A stretch of DNA of 64,000 bases from the NCBI GenBank assembly GCA_034401135.1, contig JAWZSP010000002.1:5208001-5272000 (forward strand). The letters run 5' to 3'. The notes below the pieces were generated by a model that was not told the DNA's origin, ran no database searches, and worked only from the letters and a program-made list of their open reading frames with translations. The first letter of the stretch is position 1. The number at the start of each line of letters is the position of its first letter. Position numbers and translations under genes: made by a program. Shown one piece after another: positions 10,066-22,552 of this stretch. This DNA comes from Volutella citrinella. Lineage: Eukaryota; Ascomycota; Sordariomycetes; Hypocreales; Nectriaceae.

Positions 10066-10275
10066 TACTCAGAATAGCCTGATCTCCAACTTTTGCCTCA
10101 CTGCTTTCCATTCTACTGTGTTGCGTAAAGAGATCGGCCACAAGACTAGCAAGCATCAAGTCACTTCCCCTTGTACTAAGAATACTGAGTGCGGAAGGGA
10201 GGTCCTCTTGTTCCCCCGTATACTTGGACGTATACTTTGTGGATCCAGCTGTCTTTGAGTTAGTCTAAGAACACA

Positions 10276-12459
10276 TTACGGCTCACTGCCTTTGATGAGA
10301 AGGAGTAGTTGAGAGTCTGTACCTGGGAAGACAAGCTCTGGGCACTGCGCATATGGCCCGACGTTGTAGAAGAAAAATCCATTGCCAGTGAACTTCTGCG
10401 GCCCCGCCTTGTAAGTATCGCGGTAGTCGGGCTTGCCAGAGGTCCATGGAAGGACCATGATTGATGGTGAGGACCCGTCTTTGGGTGCTGGCAAGATGTT
10501 TTGCTCGAACCACTCTCGATAAACTTGAAGCCGTTTCAGACCCTCAGCTTGTTGCTCTAGAGTCACACTTGGTAGATATTCACTACTCCTGTTAATAAAT
10601 AGCCTTATATCTACAGGGAAACAACTCACATCTTGAAACGAATTTGCGGGTTGAACACTGGGAGCTTGCCCATCTTGTCCTTGTACTGCTCAATGAACGG
10701 TTTGAGCAGGCCGTTCCACTGGTCCGGGTTCGCAGACCATTCAAAAACGCAGTTGAAATATTCCGCAAGACTCCCACTTGCTTCCTTGGGTCGGGTGCGC
10801 AGCCATGTATCTGAGAGACTAATAGGAGTACGCCTGACCCCCAGGAACTTCTCCACACGACTGACGAAGGCGTCAAAGACTTGCTGGCTTGGCTCGTCCT
10901 CGACTGGCCAGAAGTCGGTAGGATAGAGCAGTGTTGTGGGTTTCTTGTTGGTAAAGTTGTGTCAGTTCATCGCCAGTTTGCCGGAGGAGCTTCCAGGGGA
11001 TTTCTTGCCAAAGCAATGGAAACAATCGATGCGTACCTTGTAGGGCTTGGGGGAAGCGCCTGGGTGTGCGTATAGTGCATTGGCGAGGGTTTTGAACTCG
11101 CTGGCCGTTCGGGCAAACCCACCAATGGTATCCCAATAGCTTCGATCAAGTATTAGCGGCGAACCGACTGGGGTAGGGAGGTCACTGGATTTGGTTTACC
11201 TGCTATATGGAATCATTCCTTTGGTGCTTACAGCTCCAAGACTTGGCCTCATTCCAAAAAGGGATTGGGCCGCTGCAGGAGAGCGGATGCTTCCCAATGC
11301 TAGGCGACCGTGTGAGCGACTTGGGGTATGGGGAAGGGTTTGGGAATATGCTCTTACTGTCCGAGCCCAGGGCAAAATCGAGCCAGGTGTAGGATGCCAC
11401 AGCTGAAGCGCTCCCGGCACTACTCCCGCTGGGGGTGAGATAGCCATCTCCACGTGGGTTGAAGGGTCCATGATAATCCACCCAATCGCTCGTTGGCCAC
11501 TCGGAATCGGCAAACTGTGTCGTCTTGACCTTGCCGACGATTACAAAGCCTAGGTCCAGCAAGTGCTGTACCACATGGGCATTCGCATCTTTGGGGGGGT
11601 GGAACTCGGTGTATGCCCGGGAGCAGCCTCCTGTTTTGAGGCCCTTGAGATCCAGAATGTCTTTGACAGCGAGCCGGAGCCCAGCGTAGGGCTTCTCTGC
11701 TGTTTTCTTATAGTACAGTCGCGATGGGACTGCAACCGTCAACGACGAGGGGTGCTGCTCTCCGTAAGCAGATGCATCCAGCGCTCGGAAACTACAATTT
11801 CATCAGCCAGACACCAGTTGGTATAGATTGGCGAGACCCACCCGTTTTCCAGGTCAGACGGAACGACGGTCGCGATGAAAGCAGCCGAGGTGTCCGGATA
11901 GAGCCGATAGGCTTGATGAAGCTGACCAAAATGCACAAAGTATGGGCCCTGGGGAAGCAAGGCGTCTTGGTGATGGAGACGCAAAATCAGGGGCTTGCGG
12001 ATGCCCATTTGCGTGAAATGGTGGATGGCATCCTCGTTCAAGGTCAAGGTTGGGCTGAGCGTTTGCAGGATGATGGAATGGGCAAACTCAGGGGACCAAA
12101 CATCGTCTGCTTGTCGGAACCGATCAAACATGCCCTGGAGCTCCTCTGCGGCGGGTAGTGAGGTCGCGTTTACAGTGACGACGGTACAAGGCTGGGCAGA
12201 TTCTCTCCCCGAAGCGCCCAGCTGTGCACCAACTGGCTAGAACAGGGGGGCAAGACAGTCAACGAGGGTCAAACAAGAGCATGGAGTTCCCCCGGGCAAG
12301 CCGAAGCCAAGCACTTACAAGTGGCAGTGGATGCAAGTAATACGCTGCATCGCTCAGTCTTACAACGGTTGAGACTGTGTTGCGTCGCATGTTTTCATCC
12401 TCGGAGCAGGCGACCGGAAATACGGCGGCGATGGAGAACAGCAGCAAGAGAGCCTTCAT
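10276..12459 (-). CDS. Secreted amidase-signature protein, 3' end decayed
   Basis: Amidase-signature family hydrolase (amide to acid plus amine) with a signal peptide, [18 protein letters not shown], at the start at 12459. After a novel N-terminal region come the catalytic Lys in [10 protein letters not shown] and the serine-rich loop [15 protein letters not shown], then [14 protein letters not shown]. At least six exons are needed; introns are evident near 12180-12290, 11790-11870, 11340-11400, 11140-11200, 10950-11040 and 10580-10630. The frame stops at 10276, short of the usual C-terminus. Further downstream (about 10065-10270) family-like residues such as LSTRGSDLMLASLVADLF continue, but my reading has an in-frame TAG before them. 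So the tail is either spliced in a way I missed, or lost. Substrate unknown. Confidence 0.7.
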
Positions 12460-13235
12460 CTTGTAGGAAAATGGACGAAAAAGCGACGGGATTAGGGGAC
12501 GAGCCGGCCGAGTGTGATTAAATTCGCTGATGGAAGCAATGCTACCGGGCGATGAGCGGAAGAAACCTTGTTGTCGTCCCACGGACTGTGACAGTGAATA
12601 AATGTCGTATGCGGGCGTGATGTCGTGCAGCAGCCAGCATGGGGCAGAACAATGAGAATGAGGGTATTAACGAGACAGCCGCGTGACATGCCACCTCATT
12701 TGGGGGCGCGCCCGAGACCCTGAAAGATGAGGCTCTGCAGCCCGATAAGTACGGCTGGCACGCTGCGGCTGCCCGTCGCTGCTGAGCACTTCTATGGTGT
12801 GTCGATGCGGCTCGGCTGGCTGGTACCACCGTACCACCCTGTTCTGTTTGGCAATTGTGCTGCGCCAGAAGCAACTATGCGGCAGCCGTGTCTCGGCCAC
12901 ATTCCTCACCCGAGGCCCCCGAGGCCCCCAACCCCTTCCTCAATTGGCTCACTGCGCCCCGTCGTCTGACTGGGCTCGGCGCGCGTCAGACGATGCCAGT
13001 GCACCATGTGAGGGGTGTCAACATGTGAAGTAACCACCGTAATTGCTACGGTGCAACACCACGAGGCCCAACGCTATACCCCATGTCACTTGCTGGTACA
13101 TGTACTTCAAGTGACAAGCCGAGCCTGACGGTAGGGTACAGCTTCAAGTACATAGGCAGAGTCCTCGAGGCTCATCCATACAACCCCCGCACGCACCCTC
13201 CGTCCTCACAACCTAGAGACAGCCACGCCAGCAAC
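12460..13235. promoter_or_regulatory. Divergent intergenic region, amidase and oxygenase
   Basis: About 775 bp between divergent start codons, GC-rich in the middle with short C/G-rich direct repeats near 12910-12945 (CCCGAGGCCC). No gene recognised. It must contain both promoters. Confidence 0.4.
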
Positions 13236-14432
13236 ATGACTGCTTTGATTCGCGGCTCCAAGCCTGGCTTTCCGCAAATATCTCCAGACGTCGAGATATA
13301 CACCGACCTCAGCGACCAACAGGAGCTTGACAAGTCGGGCGCCCTGTTGTACATGACCAACATCTTCTACATCAAACGCAATCCAGTTTATTCTGTTGAG
13401 AAGCCCTACTTTTTTAACATCCCCTTGGACCCATCATGGGATCCATCTCTGAAGCAAACAAATGTTGAGTACACGCAGAAAATCGTCGCCGTGGTAGATA
13501 TTCGAGATCGCCATCATCACTTCTCCCTGGACAGACATGGGTTCCAGTTGGCAACATTCCACACGTCGCTTTCCTATCAGGATTTTGAGGTCACCCCCAT
13601 CATCGTCAGCAGATTCTACGACGAAATCAAAGCATTCCTGATGCAAGCTACTGGAGCAGTAGAGGTTGTTCCGTTTGACTTCCAGGTAAAGGTGTCAGCG
13701 CAGGCCCTTAGCCGCATGTCTGACCAAAGCTCACAGGTCCGGCGTAGGGACCCGAATCTTCCCCTCAACTCCAGAGGAGCCCCAGGTAAGGCTCAGCCAT
13801 TCGCAGTTGTCCACGGAGGTAAGCTCTAGTTTCTCAATTCAATGTGTGCGCACCTTTTGGCTGAAGCGATGCTCAGATCAAACCCCAAACGCGGCGTTTA
13901 GGCGGCTCAAATACTTTCACCACGAGACAGCCAAGAAATATGTGGGCAAGAGATTCCAAATCATCAAGTAAGAGTGTGAACATAATCAGCAATCACAGAG
14001 GGTATGGGTCGTTGGTCTAATCCTTTCTGATGTTGCTTCATAGCGTATGGAAACCCTTGCGCGGTCCTGTCCGCGATTCTCCACTCGCCGTGTGTGATTA
14101 TCGAACCGTCACCGCCGACGACCATGTCCCTACCGACATCATCTTTCCAGACTATCTAGGCGAGACTTACCACTTTTGGCCCAGCTCCCGCCATCGATTC
14201 TACTTCGTCGACGAACAGAAGCCTACCGAGGCTTGGATGATCAAATGCTTCGACTCTGCAACGGCAGAGCACCCGGATATTGCCCAGTGTACAGTTGCCA
14301 CTCCGAACTCAGAGCCCAAGACTGACTCGCATAGTCGCCCCCCACGTTTCCATTCCCTATGGAGAGAACCCGTCGGATAACAAGGATTTCCGAGAGAGCG
14401 TGGAGGTCCGGACCTTTGTGTTTTACAGCTGA
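13236..14432 (+). CDS. AsaB/GA4-desaturase-like hydroxylase
   Basis: Four exons (13236-13818, 13877-13967, 14044-14288, 14335-14432) join in frame to about 338 residues. The family comprises fungal hydroxylase/desaturase proteins related to AsaB of aspergillic acid synthesis and to gibberellin GA4 desaturase, usually found in secondary metabolism and thought to be iron/2-oxoglutarate-type oxygenases. Seen in sequence: RRDPNLPLNSRGAPGKAQPF, then VVHGDQTP across the first intron, HHETAKKYVGKRFQIIN followed by VWKPLRGPVRDSPLAVCD, and a C-terminal APHVSIPYGENP. All these are characteristic blocks. No backbone synthase lies in the window, so the product is unknown. The start at 13236 lies in-frame downstream of an ATG at 13083 and begins the conserved region. 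Confidence 0.8.
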
Positions 14433-14771
14433 TGAGACCATTTGGGTTCTGGGGAGCAATATTACGAGATGGTATAGTTTCCTCCGATAGCTAAAAAATA
14501 AATAAACGGCCTACTCCATCTTTGGTACTAGGCTAACCCTCTTCTTTTGCGCCACTAGTCAGTCTTGTGCAGACGTGTATAGAAAGAGCCTTGGGAGGCG
14601 AGGCCAATGGCCAACGCTTTAGACGAACGATACAGTTAGTCACACAAGTTGCTGCATTACTACACATAAACAATTGCGGAGCAAAGTGAAGCGTAATACT
14701 TTTTCGATTTTGCACCACATACTGCGTGGCTACATAATGATGGACCCAACATGACTAACTTCTGCTCTCGC

Positions 14772-15179
14772 CTATCCACCTTCCGCGACCGTACTGCAAA
14801 CGCCGTACTGCAAGTTGGCATTAGAACTTTTGTATGCAGGCCAAGATGGTTGAGTACGCACCCGATCCTTTTCACAGCTGCGTTTCCCACACTCAGGGCA
14901 GGGCTCACCCTCATTGGACCCTTGGCAAGCATTGTCAATCACACAGTCAATGGCATTGACCCAGCGGTACCAAGGTTTTTCGTTGGGCCGGGTTGAGTCT
15001 CGCTTCCAGGTGATCCATGGCTTGGACTCTAGTTCGGCCGCAGACATGTTGTCAATGTTGGACGGAGGCCAAACTTTGCGCCAGGGCTGTTGATATGGAG
15101 CAGTATCCGAGCTCGCCAACCTGTCCCAAGCGAGAACCTGAGGCTCTTCATCTCTCTCGAGGCTATATTCGGAAGTCAT
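14772..15179 (-). CDS. Small hypothetical protein with a CPEC motif
   Basis: A frame of 135 codons starting MTSEYSLERDEEPQVL. The protein is Trp-rich (WRKVWPPSNI, WITWKRD, WYRWVNAIDCVI) and has CPECGKRSC, which could bind zinc but is only half of a usual zinc finger. The last residues look like intron translation: a GTGCGT donor and a CTTGCAG acceptor lie near the end, so the true C-terminus is uncertain. I do not recognise a family. Confidence 0.4.
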   Translation of the reverse strand: MTSEYSLERDEEPQVLAWDRLASSDTAPYQQPWRKVWPPSNIDNMSAAELESKPWITWKRDSTRPNEKPWYRWVNAIDCVIDNACQGSNEGEPCPECGKRSCEKDRVRTQPSWPAYKSSNANLQYGVCSTVAEGG

Positions 15180-16019
15180 GATTCACAGGGGCTTTCGCTT
15201 TTGGCCATCAGTAGGACAGGATTGTGACTTGGCTTGCCTCCGGGGAGGTATATATTCTTAACCCTCTACCAGTGCCGGCTGAGATGTAGAGTCCTTTCCG
15301 GTAGACGGAATGACCATCTTACACAAAGTAGATGTACAAAAGAGTACTAAACGCCCATACACCGTCGGCACACTCTTCATCGGCCACATGGGGTTGCATC
15401 TGTGTCAGGCTATGAGGCCAACGAATTTACAATCAGGCTTCCAGCGGCGCAGCCACCAAATACCGACAAACTTGAACCCCTCTCAGACGTGCGGCCTTTA
15501 AAACCGAAATCAGGAGAGGGTGGCGCACCACATATGCACATTTGTCCCCAATCAGATGCTACGACTGGCTGAGGCATCCATCCCCCCCCAGACACGTGTA
15601 CCGAAATGCCCGCACTGCTCTGCCTGCCCTTTGCTGCAGTGGTGCGTCATTTTTCCTGCAGCATGTTTATCCAGGAATTTACAAATCAGCCGGCCCAACT
15701 TGTACCCAACGAAAGGCAGAAAGTTAGAGAAGAGAGGGCTGTGACGGGTACTCCAGGCTTCCCGTCTTTCCTGTGGTGTCGTCGTTAAACCGCCAACTAG
15801 CTCCTCGCCATCCCGGAAGCAGACGCCTAGTACTTCTTCCTCTTGGGTTCTCCTCTAGTCATAGAGCACTAGTACTCGACTCACGTGTGACGTTACCATG
15901 TGCTTAGCTCTTTTTTGAACGGCAGGATTACGGAGTCAAGTCGAGATTCAAGTGTGAGTGGAACCATCATCTTGCACCGCTGCTGGTGAACGAGCGGAAG
16001 AAGAGGTTCCTAATAGCAC
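15180..16019. other. Intergenic region, no gene recognised
   Basis: About 840 bp upstream of the NLR-like gene. Short frames occur but none has protein-like features. It presumably carries the NLR promoter. Confidence 0.4.
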
Positions 16020-19000
16020 ATGGATCCACTGTCTGTGGCAGCTTCTGCCATCACAGTCTTTGGAGCCCTCGTCAAGCTGTTGACCATCACAAACAACGCC
16101 CTACAGGTTGCCAAAACTCTGTCTCACAAATCCAGCAAGCATGCCCAAATTTCTGCGACATTATCGACGGCAGTCACACTATTGCACAGACTGCACGATC
16201 TGAAAGATATAATCCACTCCATCAACGATGAAGAATTTCGACATTTCAACATCCCTCTGCAATGCCTCGAGGCACATCTATCTGCCACAACCTCTCTTCA
16301 TGATGCTCTGGTCGACTGCCAGAGCCAGGGCCAGAAGCCATCCAAAAGGCTCTCGGAGCTTTACAAGAATATTGTGCGGCCTGAGAGCGTCGATCAGGTC
16401 ATTGATGAGAGGCTGGAACAATTTTTTGGGTCAATGAGCTGCATTTCAGTCATTCTAAACACATTCCAAACGCAAGTAGACCCCCCGCCCATCCTCCATT
16501 ACTGATAGAATCCTAATCTAAGTTGATTCATCCAGAGTTGCCGTCATCTCCACTAGAAAGAAATTTGCCGATGGATTTGAAACTTCAGCAAGCCAGGCCA
16601 AGCGCATGAGCGAAATGTTATCGGCGACTACCCATGGCATCAGTAGCCTGAACAAAAGCTTGGAGGTGATTGACAATAGAATTCATTCCCTCGTGCGAGA
16701 AAAAAGCCTCCCAAACCTCTCTCTTCAATGCTTCAGCATACCGTATCCTCGCAATGGATTCTTCACTGGGCGCCACAAGGCATTGTCCGACATGCGATCG
16801 TGTTTGCTGCCACAGACAAGTAGCCATGGCCATGGCTCAGAGGTCGCCCACCAGAGGATCTATTCTATATATGGGCTTCCTGGAATTGGCAAAACTCAGC
16901 TTGCCATCGAATTCGGATATGGCCACAGAGAATCTTTTAGCCACATTTTCTGGATCTCAGCTGATAGCAGTGAGAAAATCGACCAAGGTATGGTCAACAT
17001 TGCCAGATCTCTTGGAATCACCGAGTCCAAGTCGACGGAAGACAAGGACAAAATTGTCAATGCTGCTAGAGCGTGGCTCCAGACGCCATCAAAGGGTAAG
17101 TGCCACCATCATCACTGTGCAACAGATGGGCTCTAACCGTTCTGTCATCTCTAGGCTCCAACTGGCTCATTATTTTGGACAATGTTGATGATTCCAAGCT
17201 CTTGAACCCGTTCTGGCTAGGCTTTCAGTTCGGTGCCTTCATCATCACAAGTCGAAACCCAATAGCCAATGTTGAAGCATTAAGTTGCTCAAGCCACAGC
17301 TTGAAGTTGGGCCCCTTCTCGGCCAAGGAGGGGACTGATATGATCAAGAGACGCCTGGAGGGTCACATTCAAGGCGTACTTGACGATGTATCTGCATCAA
17401 ACCTGGCCAAGCAGTTTGCTTATTTCCCTCTTTACATGCATCAAATGACGGCATTCTTTCGGGGCCATCAAATAACACTGGATGAGTTCAACGAACAAAT
17501 TCGGTCTGAACCGGATTTTCAGGAGCTCCAAGGACTTCTCGTGGAGAGTCCCTGGTATACGTCGAGTTTAGCTGCTGCCATCGAAGCCCATGTCGGCAAA
17601 CTCGACAATGAAACAAGGCTTGTACTCACCACGATTGCCTTTTTCGACCCTGACAGTATCCCAGAACGACTTCTCCTTTCGTCTGATGGAAGTGTTACAA
17701 GTCTACGCAGTCGGGTCAGAAGACAGAACATGCTATCGGCTCTTTCCCGGTCATCATTCATTTCCCTCAACACAGATGACGCGCAGCGGGAGAAGTGCAT
17801 CAACCTGCATCGACTAGTGCGTGACGCAGCATTTCGGTTGGACCCTGAGCCATGTGAGGCCTTTTCAAATGCCGTTTGCCTTTTACGGACAGCGTTCCCA
17901 CTACAAGGTGTTTCCCGGGACCACATGATGGAACAGTGGTCAGAGTGTGAAATCTTCCAACCTCATGTACTTTCACTTCATAACCGATACCTTGAGCTGC
18001 GACGCAATGCCGCTATTGAGCCATCGTTGGACTTTGTCGAATTACTTTACTCATGTGCATGGTAAGCATGGTCAAATGCCAACACGCAATGAATGCGCGG
18101 CCTGCTTGCATACAGCACTGACATCTATCTTAGGTATTTGTGCGAAAGGGGACGTTTTGAGCTGGGCAAGGAGATCATCTCCAGTGTACACGACGAATAT
18201 GTCCGCATGTCCAAGGAATCAACTGATGAGCCCAACATCTTTCTTGCCGACATCTATACGGTCCAGCTTTTTTATCATAATGAAACTAATCAACAAGTAA
18301 GCCTTGTTGAATTGGCAACAAAGGCCCTGCACATCAGAGAAGCCGCAGTTCAAGGAGGCTCCCTGGACCAGAACCACCCAAACAGGGCCAACAGCTTCAT
18401 GAATGTCGGCGTCATCGTCGCCCAAAATGACCCTTGGAAAGCAATTAAAATGCATTCGGCCGCACTGGAGATACGGCTTCAAGCTCCCAAGGACACCTAT
18501 GAGCAGACGCATGGGCTTGCCCTTAATTACCTAAATATTGGAAGGTGCTGGTGGGTAGTTGGAAGGATGCAAGACGCTGCATCTTGCTTTGAAAATTGCC
18601 TACACTTACTGACGACTCGCGAACGACACCTTGAAATGCGATTTCCAATGTAGGTAAAATATTACCCAACTCCCTGAACATCGCCCCCGTTCCAGCAAGC
18701 ATGCACGGACTGTAACTACTACAGCCATCACAGGACAGCTTGGGCTCTATTGGCACTCGGCATCGTTAGAGCGGACCAGGGCGACATGGAAACAGCTATA
18801 TCCCTAGTTTCAGAGAGCCTGGAGCTCCATCTACTCCTGCTGGGGAAGACTCACCGAAAAACGCTCCAATGCTACTATAGGCTTGCTTGGATATGTCAGC
18901 ACCTTGGGGAACTAGAACGCGCCGAGTTTGTCTCGCCGAACCTTTTTTCGAGAAGGCAATGACTAACTTGCATTGCCAGGAAGCTTCTCTCTCTCATGTT

Positions 19001-19235
19001 GGAATGCTACGAGTCGCTCACACAGAAGCCAAAATCCGAAATCGCCCGGACCAAGTATAAGCTTTCGCAGGTCCTACAACAAAGAGGTGATGAATCAGAG
19101 AGATGGCTACCTCTGAGAGAACAGAGTTGCAAAACCCTCTCTGAGATACTGGGGGGGAATACTATAGTTGGGCATCATGACACTGCGTATAGCGAAGACG
19201 ATTTTGATAGATGTGTTTTATATTTTTTGCGATAG
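16020..19235 (+). CDS. Fungal STAND/NLR-like protein (helical N-term, NB-ARC, TPR)
   Basis: Six exons, best read as 16020-16475, 16561-17095, 17155-18061, 18134-18649, 18734-18925 and 18980-19235. The N-terminus MDPLSVAASAITVFGALVKL is the widespread fungal STAND helical domain. The nucleotide-binding domain shows a P-loop in GLPGIGKTQ, Walker B in LIILDNVDD and a sensor-like FIITSRNP. The C-terminal third is made of TPR-like helices (for example LALNYLNIGRCWWVVGRMQD and LAWICQHLGELERAE). Proteins of this build are ATP-driven switches; in fungi several control nonself recognition and programmed cell death, others are of unknown role. It stands alone, so its effector partner is not apparent. 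All later splice phases agree; only the first intron's acceptor is uncertain. Confidence 0.85.
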
Positions 19236-20274
19236 AGTAGACAGCGCGTGAGCACTACGATGTTCCCACTGGACAGGTTTAGTGGACAGACAAGTTGAAC
19301 TCTCAGTATACCCTAGTATAGTATTCGTTTATTATCACTAAATCTTTATTCTGGAAACTTACACACAAGGCAATGAGATGCAGCTCGACGCTGTCGAGCG
19401 AGCGCAGTGAGCGGCGAAGATAAGGCAAACACGATGTTACTGACTAATAACGGCCAAGTTAGCGAATTTTATCCTTGCACGATTCTTTGGAGTATAAAAT
19501 GAGGGACTAGCAGCCGGGGGGGTAGTTGTCGCAAGTATCAATAGCCAGGTTTCGGGGCGAGTAAATAGTAGAGTTGGGAGGACGTAGTGGATAATTCGGG
19601 AGCTGGGGATCGCAGAAGGGGGTAGAGCCCTGTTAAGTGGCTTTTGCCATGTGAACGGCTATGCTTTATGATGCGTCTGTAGGGGCACTTGACCAGTTGG
19701 GGAGGGAGTCCCTACATTTGATGCTGAGCGAACTCCAGGACAGGGGGATATATGTTAGATGATGCAACTGCCTAGTGAGTACTAAGTTTCGTAGTACTGC
19801 GAACATAGTCCACGGGATGAACAGACAGGATACGAGCTCACTAAGGCACAGTGATATCCACTGGAACTAGAAGAGGAACGATTCTGGTGCAAAAGTTTTA
19901 TCCATCGTGCTAGTAATTGCGTGACTGAATATTATTCTCTTACCTGCCAACAGAGTTAGTAGGCGCATCACATGACAAGGACGAGAGACAAGAGGAACCA
20001 GACGACTTACTCCATCGAATATGTTGCCAGTGCCATCCAAGTAAATTTGGGCAAAGATTTACAGGTGACATATAGCCTTCGAGGCAAAACAACGGAGCCG
20101 GGTATGGGCATAGGGTAAGTGGTGTGCAAGAGAGGGGGTAGCTTAGTCAAGCCGCTCTCACTTCACGTTGCCCCGCCAACACCACAGCCCCATTGTGCAA
20201 TCATCATCATCCAGCTCCATCCACAGCCAGCAACAATCATCATCGCCATCAATCTGCAGCCATCGCCAGCCGGA
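19236..20274. other. Intergenic region, no gene recognised
   Basis: About 1 kb of unremarkable sequence between the NLR-like gene and a truncated gene. No long frame, repeat or RNA gene was recognised on either strand. Confidence 0.4.
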
Positions 20275-20910
20275 ATGAGCTCACAAGGAATCCAGGCCTG
20301 GATCGACGCGCTTCCTTTCGACTGCGCTGCCCACGACGCCGTCTCCGCGGCGCCTCCCCGACCGCAGGTGCGGAGATCGCCGCCACGCAAACGCCGTCGC
20401 ACCTATGCAAACCCACCCTCACCGGCCGACAGCGACGAAATGAATGACCAAGGCCCGAGGAAATTGGTGGCGGCATCGGGTCCGGGAAAGCGCGCGCGCG
20501 AGGACGAGTCGGCGGGGGATGCGGTTGACAATGACGGCGACGGTGACGATGCGATGCTCGAGACCCCACGACCTCCTCGTCAGCGCCGCACAGCCAAGCG
20601 CATCCAGACGCCGCGGTCCGAATCACACCATTCTCTGTCAATCTCTTCATCAGCCGCCTCCAACTCGAGCTATGGCGGACGCTCGGGACGGTCGTCGCCG
20701 CAGAAGCAACTCGCGGCGCTCGAGGTCAGTGACCGTGGCGCCGTGCGCGTCAACGAGCTCGAGAACCTTAGCAACCCATCACCATCCCTCAAGCGCTTCC
20801 TCGCCGGCATGCGCCGCATCGGTAGCGTGATAGAAGAGAGCCGCACCAGAAGACGATCAATTAAAATACGAAATTTATATGTGATTTCAAAGGGTCTAAT
20901 TATCGACTAG
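20275..20910 (+). pseudogene. Truncated disordered/nuclear protein, PD-(D/E)XK-like family N-terminus
   Basis: Starts MSSQGIQAWIDALPFDC and continues with a long basic, Pro/Ser/Asp-rich region (RRSPPRKRRRTYANPP, REDESAGDAVDNDGDGDD). It then enters SSPQKQLAALEVSDRG and NPSPSLKRFLAGMRRIG, a layout I associate with the many fungal proteins that carry a C-terminal PD-(D/E)XK nuclease-like domain. Here the frame ends after about 211 residues in unrelated sequence (RNLYVISKGLIID), a few bases inside the 3' end of the GH43 gene. The nuclease-like domain is therefore missing. I judge this a 3'-truncated copy; the family assignment rests on memory of the N-terminal pattern only. Confidence 0.45.
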
Positions 20911-22552
20911 AAACTTTTCGAACACAACGTCCGTCTTTGTGGTGTTGCAAGTAGCAAATACTCCTACAACAGGTCCCACAAAATCAGGGCCAGAAAGATC
21001 CGCCACATCCATGGTGTGCATCAGATTCGGTTGTATCTCGCCAGAGATGACGTATCCGAACTCAACGCTATCGCTATCATAGCTGATGCTAAAGGAAATG
21101 TTCTTTCCAGCTTGGGTTTCAGTCGAAGCGACCTTGGAGATAGACTTGGCTCGGTTAACCAGCTCAAACACAACAGCCGATGCCTCGTCGTCCCAAAATA
21201 TCCTGGCAAAGCGATGCTCATCCTTGTAAATGGCAAGACCGGCCTTGAGAGAAGTACTAGTGGCCAGCAAGCCAGTGTTTAGGGTTACCGTAGCAGTCCC
21301 GTAGCACCTGGCGCGTTTTCCAACAAAGGCCACGGGGTCACCAGGGCTGCCCAAGTCTGCCGCCGACGCTTTCAGCGATATGGCCGTGCCCCCCTTGGTC
21401 TCCGTGATTTCCGATGCATCTAGAACGAGACTGGAGTCGCGGATCCACACAAACGCACACATAGCAGGGGCGGGTGCTGCCTTCGGGAGAGGTGCATCTG
21501 CCTGGGCTCTTCCCCAACTGCCGAATACCGGCAAGTCCATTTTAACAGGGGAAAGAAGTGGCCACTCATCCAAGCTCCAATTGACTGGGGAGAGAAAGGT
21601 TTCCCTGCCAAACAGACACCTGGGCCCGGTCTTCCTGGCCCCGAGGCAAACCATCCACCAGTTATCCTGTCGGTCCTGGAAGATGTCACCATGCCCAGTC
21701 CACTGAATAGGGCTGTTTAAAGGGCTGGGCGGGAGGATGGGGTTGTTGCTATAAGACTCGTAGGGACCAAAAATGCTCTTGGACCTTGCGACTGTAATGC
21801 AATGGCCCTCGTGTGTCCCACCTTCGGCCACGAGGAGATAGAGCCAGTCTCCTCGCCGATAGAGATGAGGCCCTTCAGGTATGATCCGGCTGTGTCCATG
21901 CCAGATGACTTTCTCGTCTGAGAGCTTTGCTCCAGTCTTTAGATCAATCTCGAAGCAGTTAATAGTAGTTTCCGCGCCCCACGCTGAGCCTTGGATATAT
22001 ACTCGGCCATCGTCATCATCGAAGAACAGGCTCGGGTCGATCCCGTGCAGTTCAAAATAAACAGGGTCGCTCCACGTATCAGATAGTATATCAGAAGTTG
22101 AGATGATGAAGTTTTCAAACTTGTCGCTTGATTGATTGCCTGGGTCGTGGATAACATTCGTGCACACAATGTACGTCACGCCCCGGAAGTGCCGGATGGT
22201 GGGTGCATAGAGGCCGCCAGTAGCAGGGCTCAGCTCCTCTGGACCCGGACCGTCAATCTTTAGATTGGTCCCTGACCCGGCCAGGCTTAGCTGTGACTGT
22301 CTGTTAATGGCATTGCCTTGAGCCTTCGTTAGTAAATGAGTTTGATAGACAGACTCGGCGTGTCAGCTGCCAGGGAGCTGGATTTTGCTTACCCACATGC
22401 TGCCAGTCGCAGAGGTTTTTTGAAGTGTAGATTGGCAAACCAGGGAACATATGGAAAGACGAGGTGACAAGGAAGAAGGCATCTCCAATCAACACCACGG
22501 AGGGGTCCGGCGCGAAACCGGGGATAATTGGGTTCACAGATGGAGGCTGCAT
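20896..22552 (-). CDS. GH43 beta-xylosidase/arabinosidase-type glycosidase
   Basis: Two exons (22393-22552 and 20896-22316) encode about 526 residues with the five-bladed propeller of glycoside hydrolase family 43 plus a C-terminal beta-sandwich. The catalytic base is the Asp of GFAPDPSVV near residue 15; the pKa-modulating Asp is in GIDPSLFFDDDDGR; the acid Glu is in IIPEGPHLYRRGDWLYLL. The family removes xylose or arabinose from plant cell wall polysaccharides. No signal peptide is visible: the protein starts MQPPSVNPIIPGFAPDPS, so it probably acts inside the cell on imported oligosaccharides, as known for similar fungal members. It faces away from a GH78 rhamnosidase remnant, hinting at a former pectin/hemicellulose gene pair. 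Confidence 0.88.
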
